A stretch of 64,000 nucleotides of DNA, from contig BNBH01000010.1 of NCBI GenBank assembly GCA_014655195.1, forward strand, positions 1-64,000, in the 5' to 3' direction. Source of the stretch: Streptomyces cellulosae. GTDB taxonomy: Bacteria; Actinomycetota; Actinomycetes; Streptomycetales; Streptomycetaceae. A model generated the notes under the pieces. That model was not told the DNA's origin and searched no databases. It saw only the letters and a list, made by a program, of their open reading frames with translations. Every line of letters begins with the position of its first letter. Within the stretch, counting starts at the first letter, position 1. Made by a program: the position numbers and the translations under genes. This document shows, piece after piece, positions 27,124-36,038 of this stretch.

Positions 27124-28431
27124 GTGTCTTCCACACTCTCCTCCGCCCAGGCCGGGTCCCGGTCGCCCTGGCGTTCCCTCCGGCACCGCAGCATGCGCTG
27201 GTGGTCCGTCGCGAACTTCGTGTCCAACGCCGGTACGTGGATGCAGCTGACCGTGCAGAACCTGCTGGTCCTGCAGATCACCGGGTCCGCCGCGGCCACC
27301 GGCCTGTCCATGTCCGTCCAGGCGGCCCCGGCCCTGCTGATGAGCGTGCTCGGCGGCGCGGCCGTCGACCGCTGGCCGCGCAAGCTGACCGCCGCCGTCA
27401 GCCAGGCCCTGCTCGCCGTCATCGCCTTCACCACGGCCACCCTGGTGGCGATGGACCGGCTCGACATGACCACCCTGATGGTGCTGGCCGCCGTCACCGG
27501 CATGGTCGCCACCGTCGACAACCCGGCCTGCGCCCTGCTCGGCAACGACCTCGTCCCCGCCGAGGACGTGCCCTCCGCCATCGGCGTGGGCGCGCTCGTC
27601 TTCAACGCGGGGCGGCTCGCGGGCGCGGCCCTCGCCGGCGTCACCGTCGGCTTCCTCGGCACGGCGGCGGCCTACTTCGCCAACGGCTTCTCCTTCCTCT
27701 TCGTGACGGCGGTCATCCCGTTCCTCCGCCCGGCGGCGGGCGCGGTACGGCAGGTCACCGGGCGGGCGGCCCCGCGCTCCGAGTCCGACATGAGTGTGCG
27801 GGAGGGGCTGGCCTTCTTCGCCCGCCGGCCGCGGCTGCTCGCACTCGCGGGGGTGACCGGGATCAGCGCGGTCTTCGGCCGTAATTACGGCCTCACTCTC
27901 GCCGTCCTCGTCACCGGCCCGCTCGCGGGCGGCGCGGGCGCCTTCGGCACGGTGTCGACCGTCCTCGCGGCCGGCGGGATCATCGGCGCGGTGCTGGGCG
28001 CGCGGCTGCGGCGGCCCTCCGTACGGCTGGTCGGCGCGCTGGCCGCCGGCGGGGCGCTGCTGCAGATCGTGGCCGGGTTTTCGCCCTCGCTGGCGGTGCT
28101 GCTGGTCCTCGTCCTGCCCATGGCCGTGGTCGAGTCCGTCTCCGACACGGCGGGCACGGCGGTCCTGCAGACCGATCCGCCCGCGCATCTGCGGGGGCGT
28201 GTGCTGGGGGTGTGGGGGTCGATCGGCACGGTCTGGAGTCTGGGCGGTCCGCCGGCCCTCGGGCTCCTGATGGAGCTGGCGGGGCCCCGTGGCGCCCTGA
28301 TCACAGGCGGCGTGATCATCGCGGCATCCATCGCCTCGGGCCACGTCCTGCACCGTCGCCGGACGGTGACGCCGGTCGCCTTCCCCACGAAGGAGACGGC
28401 CCCGCAGCCGGCCCTGCAAACGGCGGCGTAA
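27124..28431 (+). CDS. MFS exporter (EntS-like family)
   Basis: 435-residue permease with 12 expected membrane helices (clear examples: ALLMSVLGGAAVDRW at residues 73-87 with the MFS A-like motif, LLAVIAFTTATLVAM, GFLGTAAAYFANGFSFLFV, TVSTVLAAGGIIGAVLGA, LMELAGPRGALITGG). It belongs to the drug/siderophore exporter group TC 2.A.1.21. Both ends are hydrophilic. GTG 27124 was chosen over internal starts because the first hydrophobic helix needs the preceding basic RSLRHRSMRWW. No regulator is adjacent. Substrate unknown. Confidence 0.92.
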   Translation: MSSTLSSAQAGSRSPWRSLRHRSMRWWSVANFVSNAGTWMQLTVQNLLVLQITGSAAATGLSMSVQAAPALLMSVLGGAAVDRWPRKLTAAVSQALLAVIAFTTATLVAMDRLDMTTLMVLAAVTGMVATVDNPACALLGNDLVPAEDVPSAIGVGALVFNAGRLAGAALAGVTVGFLGTAAAYFANGFSFLFVTAVIPFLRPAAGAVRQVTGRAAPRSESDMSVREGLAFFARRPRLLALAGVTGISAVFGRNYGLTLAVLVTGPLAGGAGAFGTVSTVLAAGGIIGAVLGARLRRPSVRLVGALAAGGALLQIVAGFSPSLAVLLVLVLPMAVVESVSDTAGTAVLQTDPPAHLRGRVLGVWGSIGTVWSLGGPPALGLLMELAGPRGALITGGVIIAASIASGHVLHRRRTVTPVAFPTKETAPQPALQTAA

Positions 28432-28482
28432 CTCCGTCCCGTACAGGGACACGGCGTAACCCCGTCCCGTACAGGGACACGG
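28426..28482. repeat. 28-base tandem duplication including the stop codon
   Basis: Two copies of a 28-base unit (28426-28453, 28454-28482), differing by one base. Both contain GCGTAAC, so the TAA stop of the MFS gene is exactly duplicated, and both contain GTCCC and GGGAC arms that form a hairpin around GTACA. The arrangement looks like a duplicated terminator. Confidence 0.75.
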
Positions 28483-28770
28483 TTGGGAAACACCCCTCAG
28501 GGGCGCGGGGAACTGCGCAAACCGCAGTCCAAGAGACGGAGCCTCTAGAACACGCGGACTGGTGTCGCCGCTTCGGGGGCTCCGCCCCCGAACCCCCGTT
28601 CGCGCAGTTCCCCGCGCCCCTATGGGGCATCACCACCCCGCGTCCGGAGTGCGCACCACCCGTGCCACTCCGCGTCTGGAGGGCGAACCACCCGCCACCC
28701 GCGCCCCCATAGGGCGCCTCCCACCCGCGCCCGTAAAGACGGCGCACGTACCCGAGCCGCCACCCAGGGA
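28432..28770. other. Convergent intergenic region made of repeats
   Basis: 339 bases between the MFS gene and the HldE-like gene, both ending here. Nearly all the left half is the tandem duplication and the inverted 19-mer pair. The right half repeats short motifs such as GAACCACCCGC and GCGCACC without an open frame having coding bias. No gene is supported. Confidence 0.6.
28500..28620. repeat. Inverted pair of a dispersed 19-base intergenic repeat
   Basis: The 19-mer GGGGCGCGGGGAACTGCGC occurs at 28500-28518 and, inverted, at 28602-28620. An additional short hairpin, GGGGGCTCCGCCCCCGA, lies between them. Near-identical copies of the 19-mer occur at 48221, 48269 and 48350 in another gap. 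It matches a repeat seen widely between Streptomyces genes (recalled, not checked). The pair would fold into a large stem around an 83-base loop and may act as a terminator or RNA element. Confidence 0.8.
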
Positions 28771-30162
28771 CTACTCCACCGCCCCCGCAGCCCGCCGCGC
28801 CAGCGACGTCGTCGAATGACCGTCCAGGTACGGCAGTACCACCGCCTGCCCACCCCACGTACGCACAACCTCCGCCTCGGGCAGCTCCTGCACGGAGTAA
28901 TCCCCACCCTTCACCCACACATCCGGCCGCAACCGTTCCAGCACCCTCTCCGGTGTGTCCTCCTCGAACACCACCACCGCGTCCACACTCCCCAGCGCGG
29001 CCAGCACCCTCGCCCGGTCCGTGGCCGGGGTCAGGGGGCGGCCCGGGCCCTTGCGGCGGGTGACGGACGCGTCGGAGTTCAGGCAGACGATCAGGCAGTC
29101 GCCGATCCGCCGGGCGCTCTCCAGGAGCCCCACGTGACCGGCGTGGACCAGGTCGAAGCAGCCGCCCGTGGCCACCACGGTGCCGCCCCGTGCCCGCACC
29201 ACCCGCGCCAGTTCGAACGCGTCGGCGGCCGGGTCCTGGGCGGGGACCGGGGCGACCGGGGTGTGCCAGAGGTCCGGGTTGCCCGCGCCGCCCGCCGCGA
29301 CGAACGCGGCGGCCTCGGCGACCGCCCGCTGCAGGGCCTCCTCCGGCAGCAGCCCGTCCGCGAGACCGGCGACCGTCGTCGCGGCGAAGCAGTCGCCCGC
29401 GCCGCAGGTGTCGCCGTCCGCGTGGAACGGCGCGGGGATCAGCATCGGCGTGCCGTCGCCCGGCCGGGTCAGCAGGACGCCCCGCTCGCCGAGCGTCACG
29501 GCGACGCCCGCCGCCCGCCAGCGTTCGGCGAGTTCCGTGCCGCGTTCGGCGAAGGCGCCCAGCGAGTCGCCCGACACGCCGGGCGTGCCCGCGCACAGCG
29601 TGATCGCCTCGCCGGCGTTGGGCGTGACCAGCCGCGCCCCCGGCACCGGCGTCTCGCCGCGCGGGTGCGGGTCCCACACGAGGGGGGTGCGCCGGGCGGC
29701 CTCCTCCAGGTGGGGGCGGACCGCGCCGGCGGTGTGGCGGCCGTAGTCGGCGACGAGGACGGCGTGCGCGCCGGCCAGCGCCTCCCGTACCGCCTCGTCC
29801 GGTTCGCCGGGCGTGCCGCCGCCCCGGTCGATGCGCACCAGCGGCCGCCCGCCGGCGAGGACGCGCGTCTTCACCGGCAGGGTGCCGTGCAGCGGCAGCT
29901 CCAGCAGCCGTACCCGCCCGCCGAGCTGCTGCCGTACGGCCTCGCTCGCGGGGTCGTCGCCGAGCGCGGTCACCAGGACCACGTCCCGGCCGCCGCGCGC
30001 GGCGAGCGCGGCGGCGAGACCGGCGCCGCCCGGGTGCTTGTGGTCACCGGTGACGTCGACGACCGGGGCGGGCGCGTCGGGGGCCAGCCGGGTGGCGACC
30101 CCCTCGATGTCCTCGTCGAGCAGGACGTCGCCCACCACCACCAGCGGTTCGGGACCGGTCAT
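28771..30162 (-). CDS. HldE-like bifunctional kinase/nucleotidyltransferase
   Basis: 463-residue protein with two domains. Residues about 1-310 are a PfkB-type (ribokinase) kinase with GGAGLAAALAA, the anion hole GDTCGAGDCFA near residue 250, and catalytic Asp in that motif. Residues 325-463 are a CTP/ATP nucleotidyltransferase with GGCFDLVHAGHVGLL near 336 and a RfaE C-terminal signature KGGDYSV. In Gram-negative bacteria HldE phosphorylates heptose-7-phosphate at C1 and then adds ADP. ATG 30162 overlaps the isomerase stop (ATGA). No GmhB phosphatase or HldD epimerase is seen in the cluster, so the exact sugar is uncertain. Confidence 0.93.
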   Translation of the reverse strand: MTGPEPLVVVGDVLLDEDIEGVATRLAPDAPAPVVDVTGDHKHPGGAGLAAALAARGGRDVVLVTALGDDPASEAVRQQLGGRVRLLELPLHGTLPVKTRVLAGGRPLVRIDRGGGTPGEPDEAVREALAGAHAVLVADYGRHTAGAVRPHLEEAARRTPLVWDPHPRGETPVPGARLVTPNAGEAITLCAGTPGVSGDSLGAFAERGTELAERWRAAGVAVTLGERGVLLTRPGDGTPMLIPAPFHADGDTCGAGDCFAATTVAGLADGLLPEEALQRAVAEAAAFVAAGGAGNPDLWHTPVAPVPAQDPAADAFELARVVRARGGTVVATGGCFDLVHAGHVGLLESARRIGDCLIVCLNSDASVTRRKGPGRPLTPATDRARVLAALGSVDAVVVFEEDTPERVLERLRPDVWVKGGDYSVQELPEAEVVRTWGGQAVVLPYLDGHSTTSLARRAAGAVE

Positions 30163-30785
30163 GTCAGCCTCCCGGGAACGGCCGCCACGGTCCGCGCCGG
30201 CGGCGCGGCCACGGCGGCGTCGAAGCACTCGCAGAGCAGGTGCACGGCGACCAGATGGACCTCCTGGACGGTCGCGGTGGAGGCCGCCGCCACGCACAGG
30301 CTCTCGTCGGCGGCCTCCATCAGCGGGTTGGGGCCGGGTCCGGTCAGCGCCCAGACCTCGAGCCCGGCCCGCCGGGCCGCGACCGAGGCGGCGATGAGGT
30401 TGGCGCTGCGTCCCGAGGTGGACAGCAGCATCAGCACGTCGCCGGGGCGTCCGTGTGCGGCGACCTGACGGGCGTAGACGTGGTCGAAGCCGTAGTCGTT
30501 GCCGATGGCGGTGACGCTGGAGGTCTCCGCGTGCAGGGCGAGCGCCGAGTAGGCGGGCCGCTCGCTGCGGTAGCGGCCGACGAGTTCGGCGGTGAGGTGC
30601 TGGGCCTGGGCTGCGCTGCCGCCGTTGCCGGCGGCCAGGAGCCGGCCGCCGCCGGTGAGGACGGCGGCGAGCCGGCCGCCCCAGTCGGCGATCCGGGGCA
30701 GGCCGTGCCGGCCGAGCCCGTCGAGGGCGTCCTGGAGGGACCGGCAGTGCAGACGGGCGGCGTCGAGCGCGGGGTGTTCGGTCAT
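30159..30785 (-). CDS. SIS-domain phosphoheptose isomerase-like (GmhA-like)
   Basis: 208-residue SIS-fold isomerase. Motifs: AAGNGGSAAQAQHLTAELVGRY near residue 52 (region), NDYGFDHVYARQV near 100, LMLLSTSGRSANLI near 118 and ALTGPGPNPL near 145. These match GmhA, which makes heptose-7-phosphate from sedoheptulose-7-phosphate. It is coupled to the HldE-like gene by an ATGA overlap, so they act in one pathway. ATG at 30785; 93 bases separate it from the GT4 stop. It could also isomerise another phosphosugar. Confidence 0.92.
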   Translation of the reverse strand: MTEHPALDAARLHCRSLQDALDGLGRHGLPRIADWGGRLAAVLTGGGRLLAAGNGGSAAQAQHLTAELVGRYRSERPAYSALALHAETSSVTAIGNDYGFDHVYARQVAAHGRPGDVLMLLSTSGRSANLIAASVAARRAGLEVWALTGPGPNPLMEAADESLCVAAASTATVQEVHLVAVHLLCECFDAAVAAPPARTVAAVPGRLT

Positions 30786-30878
30786 GGTGGGCCGGGCGCG
30801 CCGCCCTCCGGGGACGGCGACGGCGCCCGCACCTCCTTCCAACGTCGGACGTCTGCGGCCCGTGTGCGGGCCTGAGGG

Positions 30879-32126
30879 TCAGCCGGTCCTGGTCACGGCC
30901 GGCTCGGTGTCGAGGACCTCGCAGTACGCCGTCTCCGTGGCGGCGGCGATCCGCGCCCATCCGTAGCGGGCGAGCACCCGGCGGCGGCCGGCGACCCCGC
31001 AGGCCTCGCGGCCGGCCGGGTCGGCGAGCAGGCTCGCCACGGCGGCGGCCAGCGCCTCGGGGTCGCCGGGCGGCACGAGCCGTCCGGTGGCGGGGTCGGC
31101 GACGGTGTCGAGCTGGCCGCCGACCGCGCTGGCCACCACGGGCCGGCCGCAGGCCATGGCCTCCAGCGGGACGATGCCGAAGGGTTCGTAGTCGGCGGGG
31201 CAGAGCACCACGTCGGCGGAGCGCAGCAGCGCCGGAACGCGCTCGGCGTCCACCCCGCCCAGGAACCGCACCCGGTCGGCGACCCCCGCGTCCCGCGCGA
31301 GGGCGCGCAGCCGCCGCACCTCCGGGTCGTCGTCGAGCCGCTCGGACGGGGGACCGCCGGCCACCAGGAGCTCGGTGCCGGGCAGCAGGGCCAGCGCGGC
31401 CACCGACACGGCGGCCCCCTTGCGGGGCACCAGGCGCCCCAGCTGCACCAGCCGGTGGCGGTACGGGCCGCGCGCCCAGCGCGGGCCCGCCGGTGTGAAG
31501 CGTCCGGTGTCCACGCCGCACGGCACGACGCCGATCCGGTCCGCGGGCACGCCCATCCGGACCAGTTCGGCGACCTCGTCACGGCAGGTGGCGACGACCC
31601 GGTCGCAGCCGAGCCCCACCTCGATCTCGCAGCCGATCCGCTCCGGCGGGCTGGTGTCGGCGGCGCCCTGGTGGCGGCGCTTCACCGTGCCCAGCGCGTG
31701 GTAGGTGTGCAGCAGCGGCAGGCCCACCTCGCGGGCCGCGCCCAGCGAGGCCAGCCCGGACATCCAGTAATGGGAGTGCGCCACGTCCGGGGTGCGGGCC
31801 CGCCACTCCCGGACGAGCACGCGCGCGAAGGCGTGCATGTACGGCAGCAGCCGGTCCTTGGGCACCGGTTCGGCGGGCCCGGCGGTGACGTGGTGGACCT
31901 CCACGCGTTCGCCGATCCGCACCCGGTCCGGCAGATCCGGCGCGTCGCGGCGGGTGTGCACCGTGACGCGGTGTCCGCGGCCGGCGAGCGCCGTGGCCAG
32001 GGCGGCGACGTGGACGTTCTGGCCTCCGGCGTCCACCCCGCCGAGCGCGGCGAGGGGACTCGCGTGCTCCGAGACGAGCGCGATCGACAGCACGCCCGGG
32101 GGGACAGGGGCGAGGTCCGCGGTCAT
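30879..32126 (-). CDS. GT4-family glycosyltransferase
   Basis: 415-residue GT-B fold glycosyltransferase. The N-terminal glycine-rich segment GGVDAGGQNVHVAALATAL near residue 29 and the C-terminal nucleotide-sugar site EPFGIVPLEAMACGRPVVAS near residue 318 with the E-x7-E pattern are clear. VQLGRLVPRKG marks the start of the second Rossmann domain. The closest types transfer hexoses, glucose or mannose to glycans or teichoic acids. Start at ATG 32126 with GGAGGTGAG upstream. Cytoplasmic. Donor unknown, though a heptose or pentose from the neighbours is plausible. Confidence 0.94.
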   Translation of the reverse strand: MTADLAPVPPGVLSIALVSEHASPLAALGGVDAGGQNVHVAALATALAGRGHRVTVHTRRDAPDLPDRVRIGERVEVHHVTAGPAEPVPKDRLLPYMHAFARVLVREWRARTPDVAHSHYWMSGLASLGAAREVGLPLLHTYHALGTVKRRHQGAADTSPPERIGCEIEVGLGCDRVVATCRDEVAELVRMGVPADRIGVVPCGVDTGRFTPAGPRWARGPYRHRLVQLGRLVPRKGAAVSVAALALLPGTELLVAGGPPSERLDDDPEVRRLRALARDAGVADRVRFLGGVDAERVPALLRSADVVLCPADYEPFGIVPLEAMACGRPVVASAVGGQLDTVADPATGRLVPPGDPEALAAAVASLLADPAGREACGVAGRRRVLARYGWARIAAATETAYCEVLDTEPAVTRTG

Positions 32127-32268
32127 GGGCTCACCTCCGTGATCGGTCGCGGCCGGGGTGCGGACACCGCCGCCCGCGGATCGGGTACCGGCCGCGGCTG
32201 CGGCCGGGAGCGTGCGCGGGGCGCCCGCCGGGGCCCGTCGCGGGCCGGGGGCGGGCAGGTCCGCCGGT

Positions 32269-33330
32269 TCATGTCGGCATCCGTTCGCCGGCCGGCGCCG
32301 CCGCGGTCGGCGACGGGGGCTCGGCCCGGTGGCGGTGGGCGGGCGTGGCGCGGTGCCGCACCTGTCCGCGCAGCCAGTGCCAGGCGGCGGCCGGCGGGAC
32401 GAGCGCGCTGGTGAGGGCCATGGTGACGATCTCGTCCCGGGTACGCGGACCCGGGAGGATCCGGGCCAGGGCGAACTCGGCGGTCCCCGCGAGCCACCCG
32501 CAGGCGCAGGCCGCCGCGGCGCGGGGGCGTCCGGTCAGCGCGCACACCGCCGCCGCGAGCCCGGCCGACGTCACCACCAGGTGCAGCGGGAGACGGCCCC
32601 GGGGCGCGCCGGCCCGCCGCCACCAGTCCCGCCCGTGCAGCCGGGTCATCAGCACGTCGTCGGCGTTGCCCGCCTGGAGCCGCACGGAGACCCACCGGTC
32701 GGCCGGCCGCACCGGGTGCGTGGTCGTACGGCGTCCCTCCGCCAGCGTCCAGCCGGCGTCGAGCACCCGCAGCGCCAGGTCCGCGTCCTCCCGGAAGGCC
32801 CGGCGGAACCGTTCGTCGAAGCCGCCGACGGCCTCCAGCGCCTTGCGGCGGTACGCCATGTCGGCGGTGATCCAGCGCGCCTCGGCCAGTCCCGCGACGT
32901 TGCGCTCCCAGTCGGTGGGCGCCCGGCCGGCGGGCAGCGGCACCTCGACGCGCGCGGTGATCCCGGCGGTCGCGACGCTCGCCCCGGCGAGGTCGAGTGC
33001 GAGGTCGTCGGCCCAGGTGGGCCCCGGCACCACGTCGTCGTCGAGGAACACGATCCACGGCGCGTCCCCGGCGGCGCGCCATCCGGCGTTGCGGGCGGCG
33101 GCCGGACCGTGCGCCCCGCCGCGCACCACGACGGTCCGGGACCGCAGGGAAGGGGGAACGGACGCGGTGAGCGGCACGGCCGGGTCCCGGCGGTCGTCCA
33201 CCAGCACGACCCGCGCGGGGCGCGGCCCCTCCGACTCGGCCAGCGCCCGCAGGCACGCGGCGAGCGAGGGGCGGCCCAGGGTCGGCACCACCACGGCGTA
33301 CTCCCCGGCGGGAGCGGCGGGCCCGGTCAT
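32269..33330 (-). CDS. GT2-family glycosyltransferase with C-terminal hydrophobic region
   Basis: 353-residue GT-A fold transferase. The N-terminal half contains VVVPTLGRPSLAACLRAL, the metal-binding FLDDDVVPG (DxD) near residue 95, GPAAARNAGWRAA and the acceptor-side GGFDERFRRAFREDADLALR near 165. Residues 230-310 form two hydrophobic segments (LHLVVTSAGLAAAVCAL and ACACGWLAGTAEFALA), so it may be membrane-bound. ATG 33330 overlaps the carbamoyltransferase stop (ATGA). The 142 bases after it, before the next gene, hold no gene. Probably adds a sugar to a lipid- or cell-surface-linked acceptor. Confidence 0.92.
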   Translation of the reverse strand: MTGPAAPAGEYAVVVPTLGRPSLAACLRALAESEGPRPARVVLVDDRRDPAVPLTASVPPSLRSRTVVVRGGAHGPAAARNAGWRAAGDAPWIVFLDDDVVPGPTWADDLALDLAGASVATAGITARVEVPLPAGRAPTDWERNVAGLAEARWITADMAYRRKALEAVGGFDERFRRAFREDADLALRVLDAGWTLAEGRRTTTHPVRPADRWVSVRLQAGNADDVLMTRLHGRDWWRRAGAPRGRLPLHLVVTSAGLAAAVCALTGRPRAAAACACGWLAGTAEFALARILPGPRTRDEIVTMALTSALVPPAAAWHWLRGQVRHRATPAHRHRAEPPSPTAAAPAGERMPT

Positions 33331-34997
33331 CGCGCCACCTCCTCGCCGCCGTCACCGGTGCGGAACAGCGCGCCGCGCCGCACCGCGTACGGGCCGATGG
33401 CCAGCAGGTCCACCGGGGAGGAGCCGAAGCACTCCAGGGCGTCGCGCGGGTCGTCCACCATGGGGCGGCCGGCCGTGTTGAGGCTGGTGTTGACGACGAC
33501 GGGCAGCCCGGTCAGCCGCTCGAACTCACGCAGCATCCGCGCCAGCAGCGGCTGACGCTCCGGGTCGACCGTCTGGATGCGGGCGGTGCCGTCGACGTGC
33601 ACCACGGCGGGCACGCGGTCCCGCCAGGCGGGCGCCACGTCGTGCACGAACAGCATGTACGGGCTGGGCAGCGGCCCGTCGAAGATCTCCGCCGCCCGGT
33701 CGGCCAGCACCATCGGCGCGACCGGGCGGAACTGCTCGCGGCCCTTCACGTCGTTGAGCCGCTCCAGGTTCCCCGCGTGCCCGGGGTGGGCGAGCAGCGA
33801 ACGGTGGCCGAGCGCCCGGGGGCCGTACTCGCTGCGTCCCTGGAACCAGGCCACGATGCCGTTGTCGGCGAGCGTCCGGGCCACGGTGACGGCGATGTCC
33901 TCGGGCTTCTCGCAGGGCACGGCGGCCGTCTTCAGCCACGCGCCCAGCTCCGCGTCGGACCAGTCCCGGCCCAGGTCGGCGCCGGTCATCGGCTCGGGCG
34001 CGTCCCCGGCCCCGGCGGACACCAGCAGCGCGCCGCCGAGCGCGGTCCCCGCGTCGCCGGCCGCGGGCTGCACCCACACCCGGGAGAACGGACCCTCCCG
34101 CGCGATACGGGAGTTGGCGACGCAGTTCAGCGCCACGCCCCCGGCGAGGGTGAGCACCGTGTCGTGGGTACGGCCGTGCAGCCAGCGCACCAGGTCCAGC
34201 AGCGTCTCCTCCAGCACGGCCTGCGCGCTCGCGGCGACGTCGGCGTGGTCCTGCGTCCACGGCTCGTCCGGGCCGCGCGGCGCGCACAGCTCCGCCCAGG
34301 GCACCCCGGCCGCGTGGAAGCCGCCGTCTCCGGTCGGATACACGTACCGGCGCAGCTCGGGCAGCATGCGCGGGGTGCCGTGGGAGGCGAGCGCCATCAC
34401 CTTGAACTCGTCGGAGGAGCGCAGGAAGCCGAGGTGCTCGGTGAGCTCCTCGTAGACCAGGCCCAGCGAGTGGGGGAGGTCCTGGGCGCGCAGCGGCTCG
34501 AGGCGGTCGCCGGTGCGGCGCGCGGCCAGGTGGGAGGCGCGTTCGCCGCGGCCGTCCAGCACCAGCACGGAGCAGCTGTCGGCGTCGGGGGCGGCGTACG
34601 CGCCGGACGCGGCGTGCGCCATGTGGTGCGGGACGAACCGCACGATCTCCGGGTCGAGACCGGGCAGCGCGGTCCTCAGGAAGTTCGGGGCCTCCCGCGC
34701 GTAGGTGAGGCGCAGATGGTCCCAGGGGTCGTCGAGGCCCATCGCGTCGGCGGGGCGGGCCAGCGCGGGGTCGAAGGAGTAGGCGACCGCGTCGAGGTCC
34801 TCGGGACGCAGCCCGGCCCGTTTCAGGCACCAGGCGGCGGCCTGCTCGGGCAGCTCCCAGGCGGAGAAGGGCAGCGGCCGTTTGCCGTGCTTGCGCCGGG
34901 AGAACCGCTCCTCCTCCGCGGCGGCGACGGTACGGCCGTCGATCACCAGGGCGGCCGCGGGGTCGTGGAACAGGGCGTTGATGCCGAGGATGCGCAT
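33327..34997 (-). CDS. NodU/CmcH-type carbamoyltransferase
   Basis: 556-residue O-carbamoyltransferase. The N-terminal Kae1-like domain has HHMAHAASGAY near residue 122, with the metal histidines, and DGRGERASH near 148. The C-terminal domain carries SEYGPRALGHRSLLAHP near residue 390 and the conserved NTSLN near 505. It would carbamoylate a sugar hydroxyl, as in Nod factors, nebramycin, novobiocin and cephamycin. It starts at ATG 34997 with AAGG upstream. Placed in the sugar cluster, its acceptor is most likely the sugar or glycan made there. Length is close to normal for the family. Confidence 0.95.
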   Translation of the reverse strand: MRILGINALFHDPAAALVIDGRTVAAAEEERFSRRKHGKRPLPFSAWELPEQAAAWCLKRAGLRPEDLDAVAYSFDPALARPADAMGLDDPWDHLRLTYAREAPNFLRTALPGLDPEIVRFVPHHMAHAASGAYAAPDADSCSVLVLDGRGERASHLAARRTGDRLEPLRAQDLPHSLGLVYEELTEHLGFLRSSDEFKVMALASHGTPRMLPELRRYVYPTGDGGFHAAGVPWAELCAPRGPDEPWTQDHADVAASAQAVLEETLLDLVRWLHGRTHDTVLTLAGGVALNCVANSRIAREGPFSRVWVQPAAGDAGTALGGALLVSAGAGDAPEPMTGADLGRDWSDAELGAWLKTAAVPCEKPEDIAVTVARTLADNGIVAWFQGRSEYGPRALGHRSLLAHPGHAGNLERLNDVKGREQFRPVAPMVLADRAAEIFDGPLPSPYMLFVHDVAPAWRDRVPAVVHVDGTARIQTVDPERQPLLARMLREFERLTGLPVVVNTSLNTAGRPMVDDPRDALECFGSSPVDLLAIGPYAVRRGALFRTGDGGEEVAR

Positions 34998-35072
34998 GGC
35001 GGACGGACCTTTCGCGTGGGGGCGGCGGCCGGATCGGCCGCCCGGTCCTTCAGGCCGGCGGGGGCGGGCCGC

Positions 35073-36038
35073 TCAGCCGCGGGCCGCTTCGGCGCGGAAC
35101 CAGTCGATCGTGCGGCGCAGGCCCTCCTCGGCGCCCACCCGCGGCTCCCAGCCGAGCTTGTCGCGGGCCAGGGTGATGTCGGGGCAGCGCACGGCCGGGT
35201 CGTCCACCGGGCGCTCGATGTAGCGCACCTCGGAGGAGGAGCCGGCGAGGGCCACCACCAGGCGGGCCAGCGCGAGCATGCTGATCTCGGAGGGGTTGCC
35301 GATGTTGACGGGGCCGCGCAGACCGTGGGCGGCCGCCGCGAGGATGCCGGCGACGGTGTCGTCGACGTAGCACAGCGAACGGGTCTGGCGGCCGTCGCCG
35401 GTCACGGTGAGCGGCTCACCGGCCAGCGCCTGCCGCACGAAGGTGGGCACGGCCCGGCCGTCGTGGCCGCGCATGCCGGGGCCGTACGTGTTGAACAGCC
35501 GCACGATGCAGGTGTCCGTGCCGTACGTCTCCGCGTGCGCGGTGGTCAGGGCCTCGCCGAACCGCTTGGCCTCGTCGTACACACTGCGCGGGCCGACCGG
35601 GTTGACGTTGCCCCAGTACCGCTCGTCCTGCGGGTTCTGCTGCGGGTCGCCGTACACCTCGGACGTGGACGCCAGTACGAACCGCGCCTCGGAGTCGTGC
35701 GCGAGGGTCAGGGCGTTGCGGGTGCCGGCGCTGCCGGTGTCCATGGTGTGCAGCGGCAGCCGCAGATAGTCCGCGGGGGAGGCGGGGGAGGCGAAGTGCA
35801 GCACCAGGTCGGGCCGCCGCCGCACCGGCAGCTCCTCCGCCACGTTCGCCTGGACGAGGGTGAACCCCGGCCGGTCGAGCAGCGGGGCGACGTTCTCGGG
35901 CCGCCCGGTGCTGAGATCGTCCACGCAGGTCACGGCCGCGCCCGCGTCGAGCAGGGCCTTGCACAGATGGGAGCCGACGAATCCGGCGCCGCCGGTCACG
36001 ACGGCGTGCTCCCACTTCCGGGATATGGGGCTACTCAT
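35073..36038 (-). CDS. UDP-glucuronate decarboxylase-like SDR (UXS)
   Basis: 321-residue extended SDR. The NAD-binding motif is TGGAGFVGSHL (residues 16-26); the catalytic pair is YDEAKRFGEA; and signatures FASPASPADYLRLP, SEVYGDPQQNPQ and YWGNVNPVGPRSVYDE are diagnostic of UDP-xylose synthase/UDP-glucuronate decarboxylase. The C-terminal IDWFRAE is standard. The product would be UDP-xylose (or UDP-4-keto-pentose). ATG 36038. It is the first gene of the leftward cluster, and its 75-base gap to the carbamoyltransferase suggests one operon. The Y-x3-K pair and all glycine positions are intact. Confidence 0.94.
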   Translation of the reverse strand: MSSPISRKWEHAVVTGGAGFVGSHLCKALLDAGAAVTCVDDLSTGRPENVAPLLDRPGFTLVQANVAEELPVRRRPDLVLHFASPASPADYLRLPLHTMDTGSAGTRNALTLAHDSEARFVLASTSEVYGDPQQNPQDERYWGNVNPVGPRSVYDEAKRFGEALTTAHAETYGTDTCIVRLFNTYGPGMRGHDGRAVPTFVRQALAGEPLTVTGDGRQTRSLCYVDDTVAGILAAAAHGLRGPVNIGNPSEISMLALARLVVALAGSSSEVRYIERPVDDPAVRCPDITLARDKLGWEPRVGAEEGLRRTIDWFRAEAARG

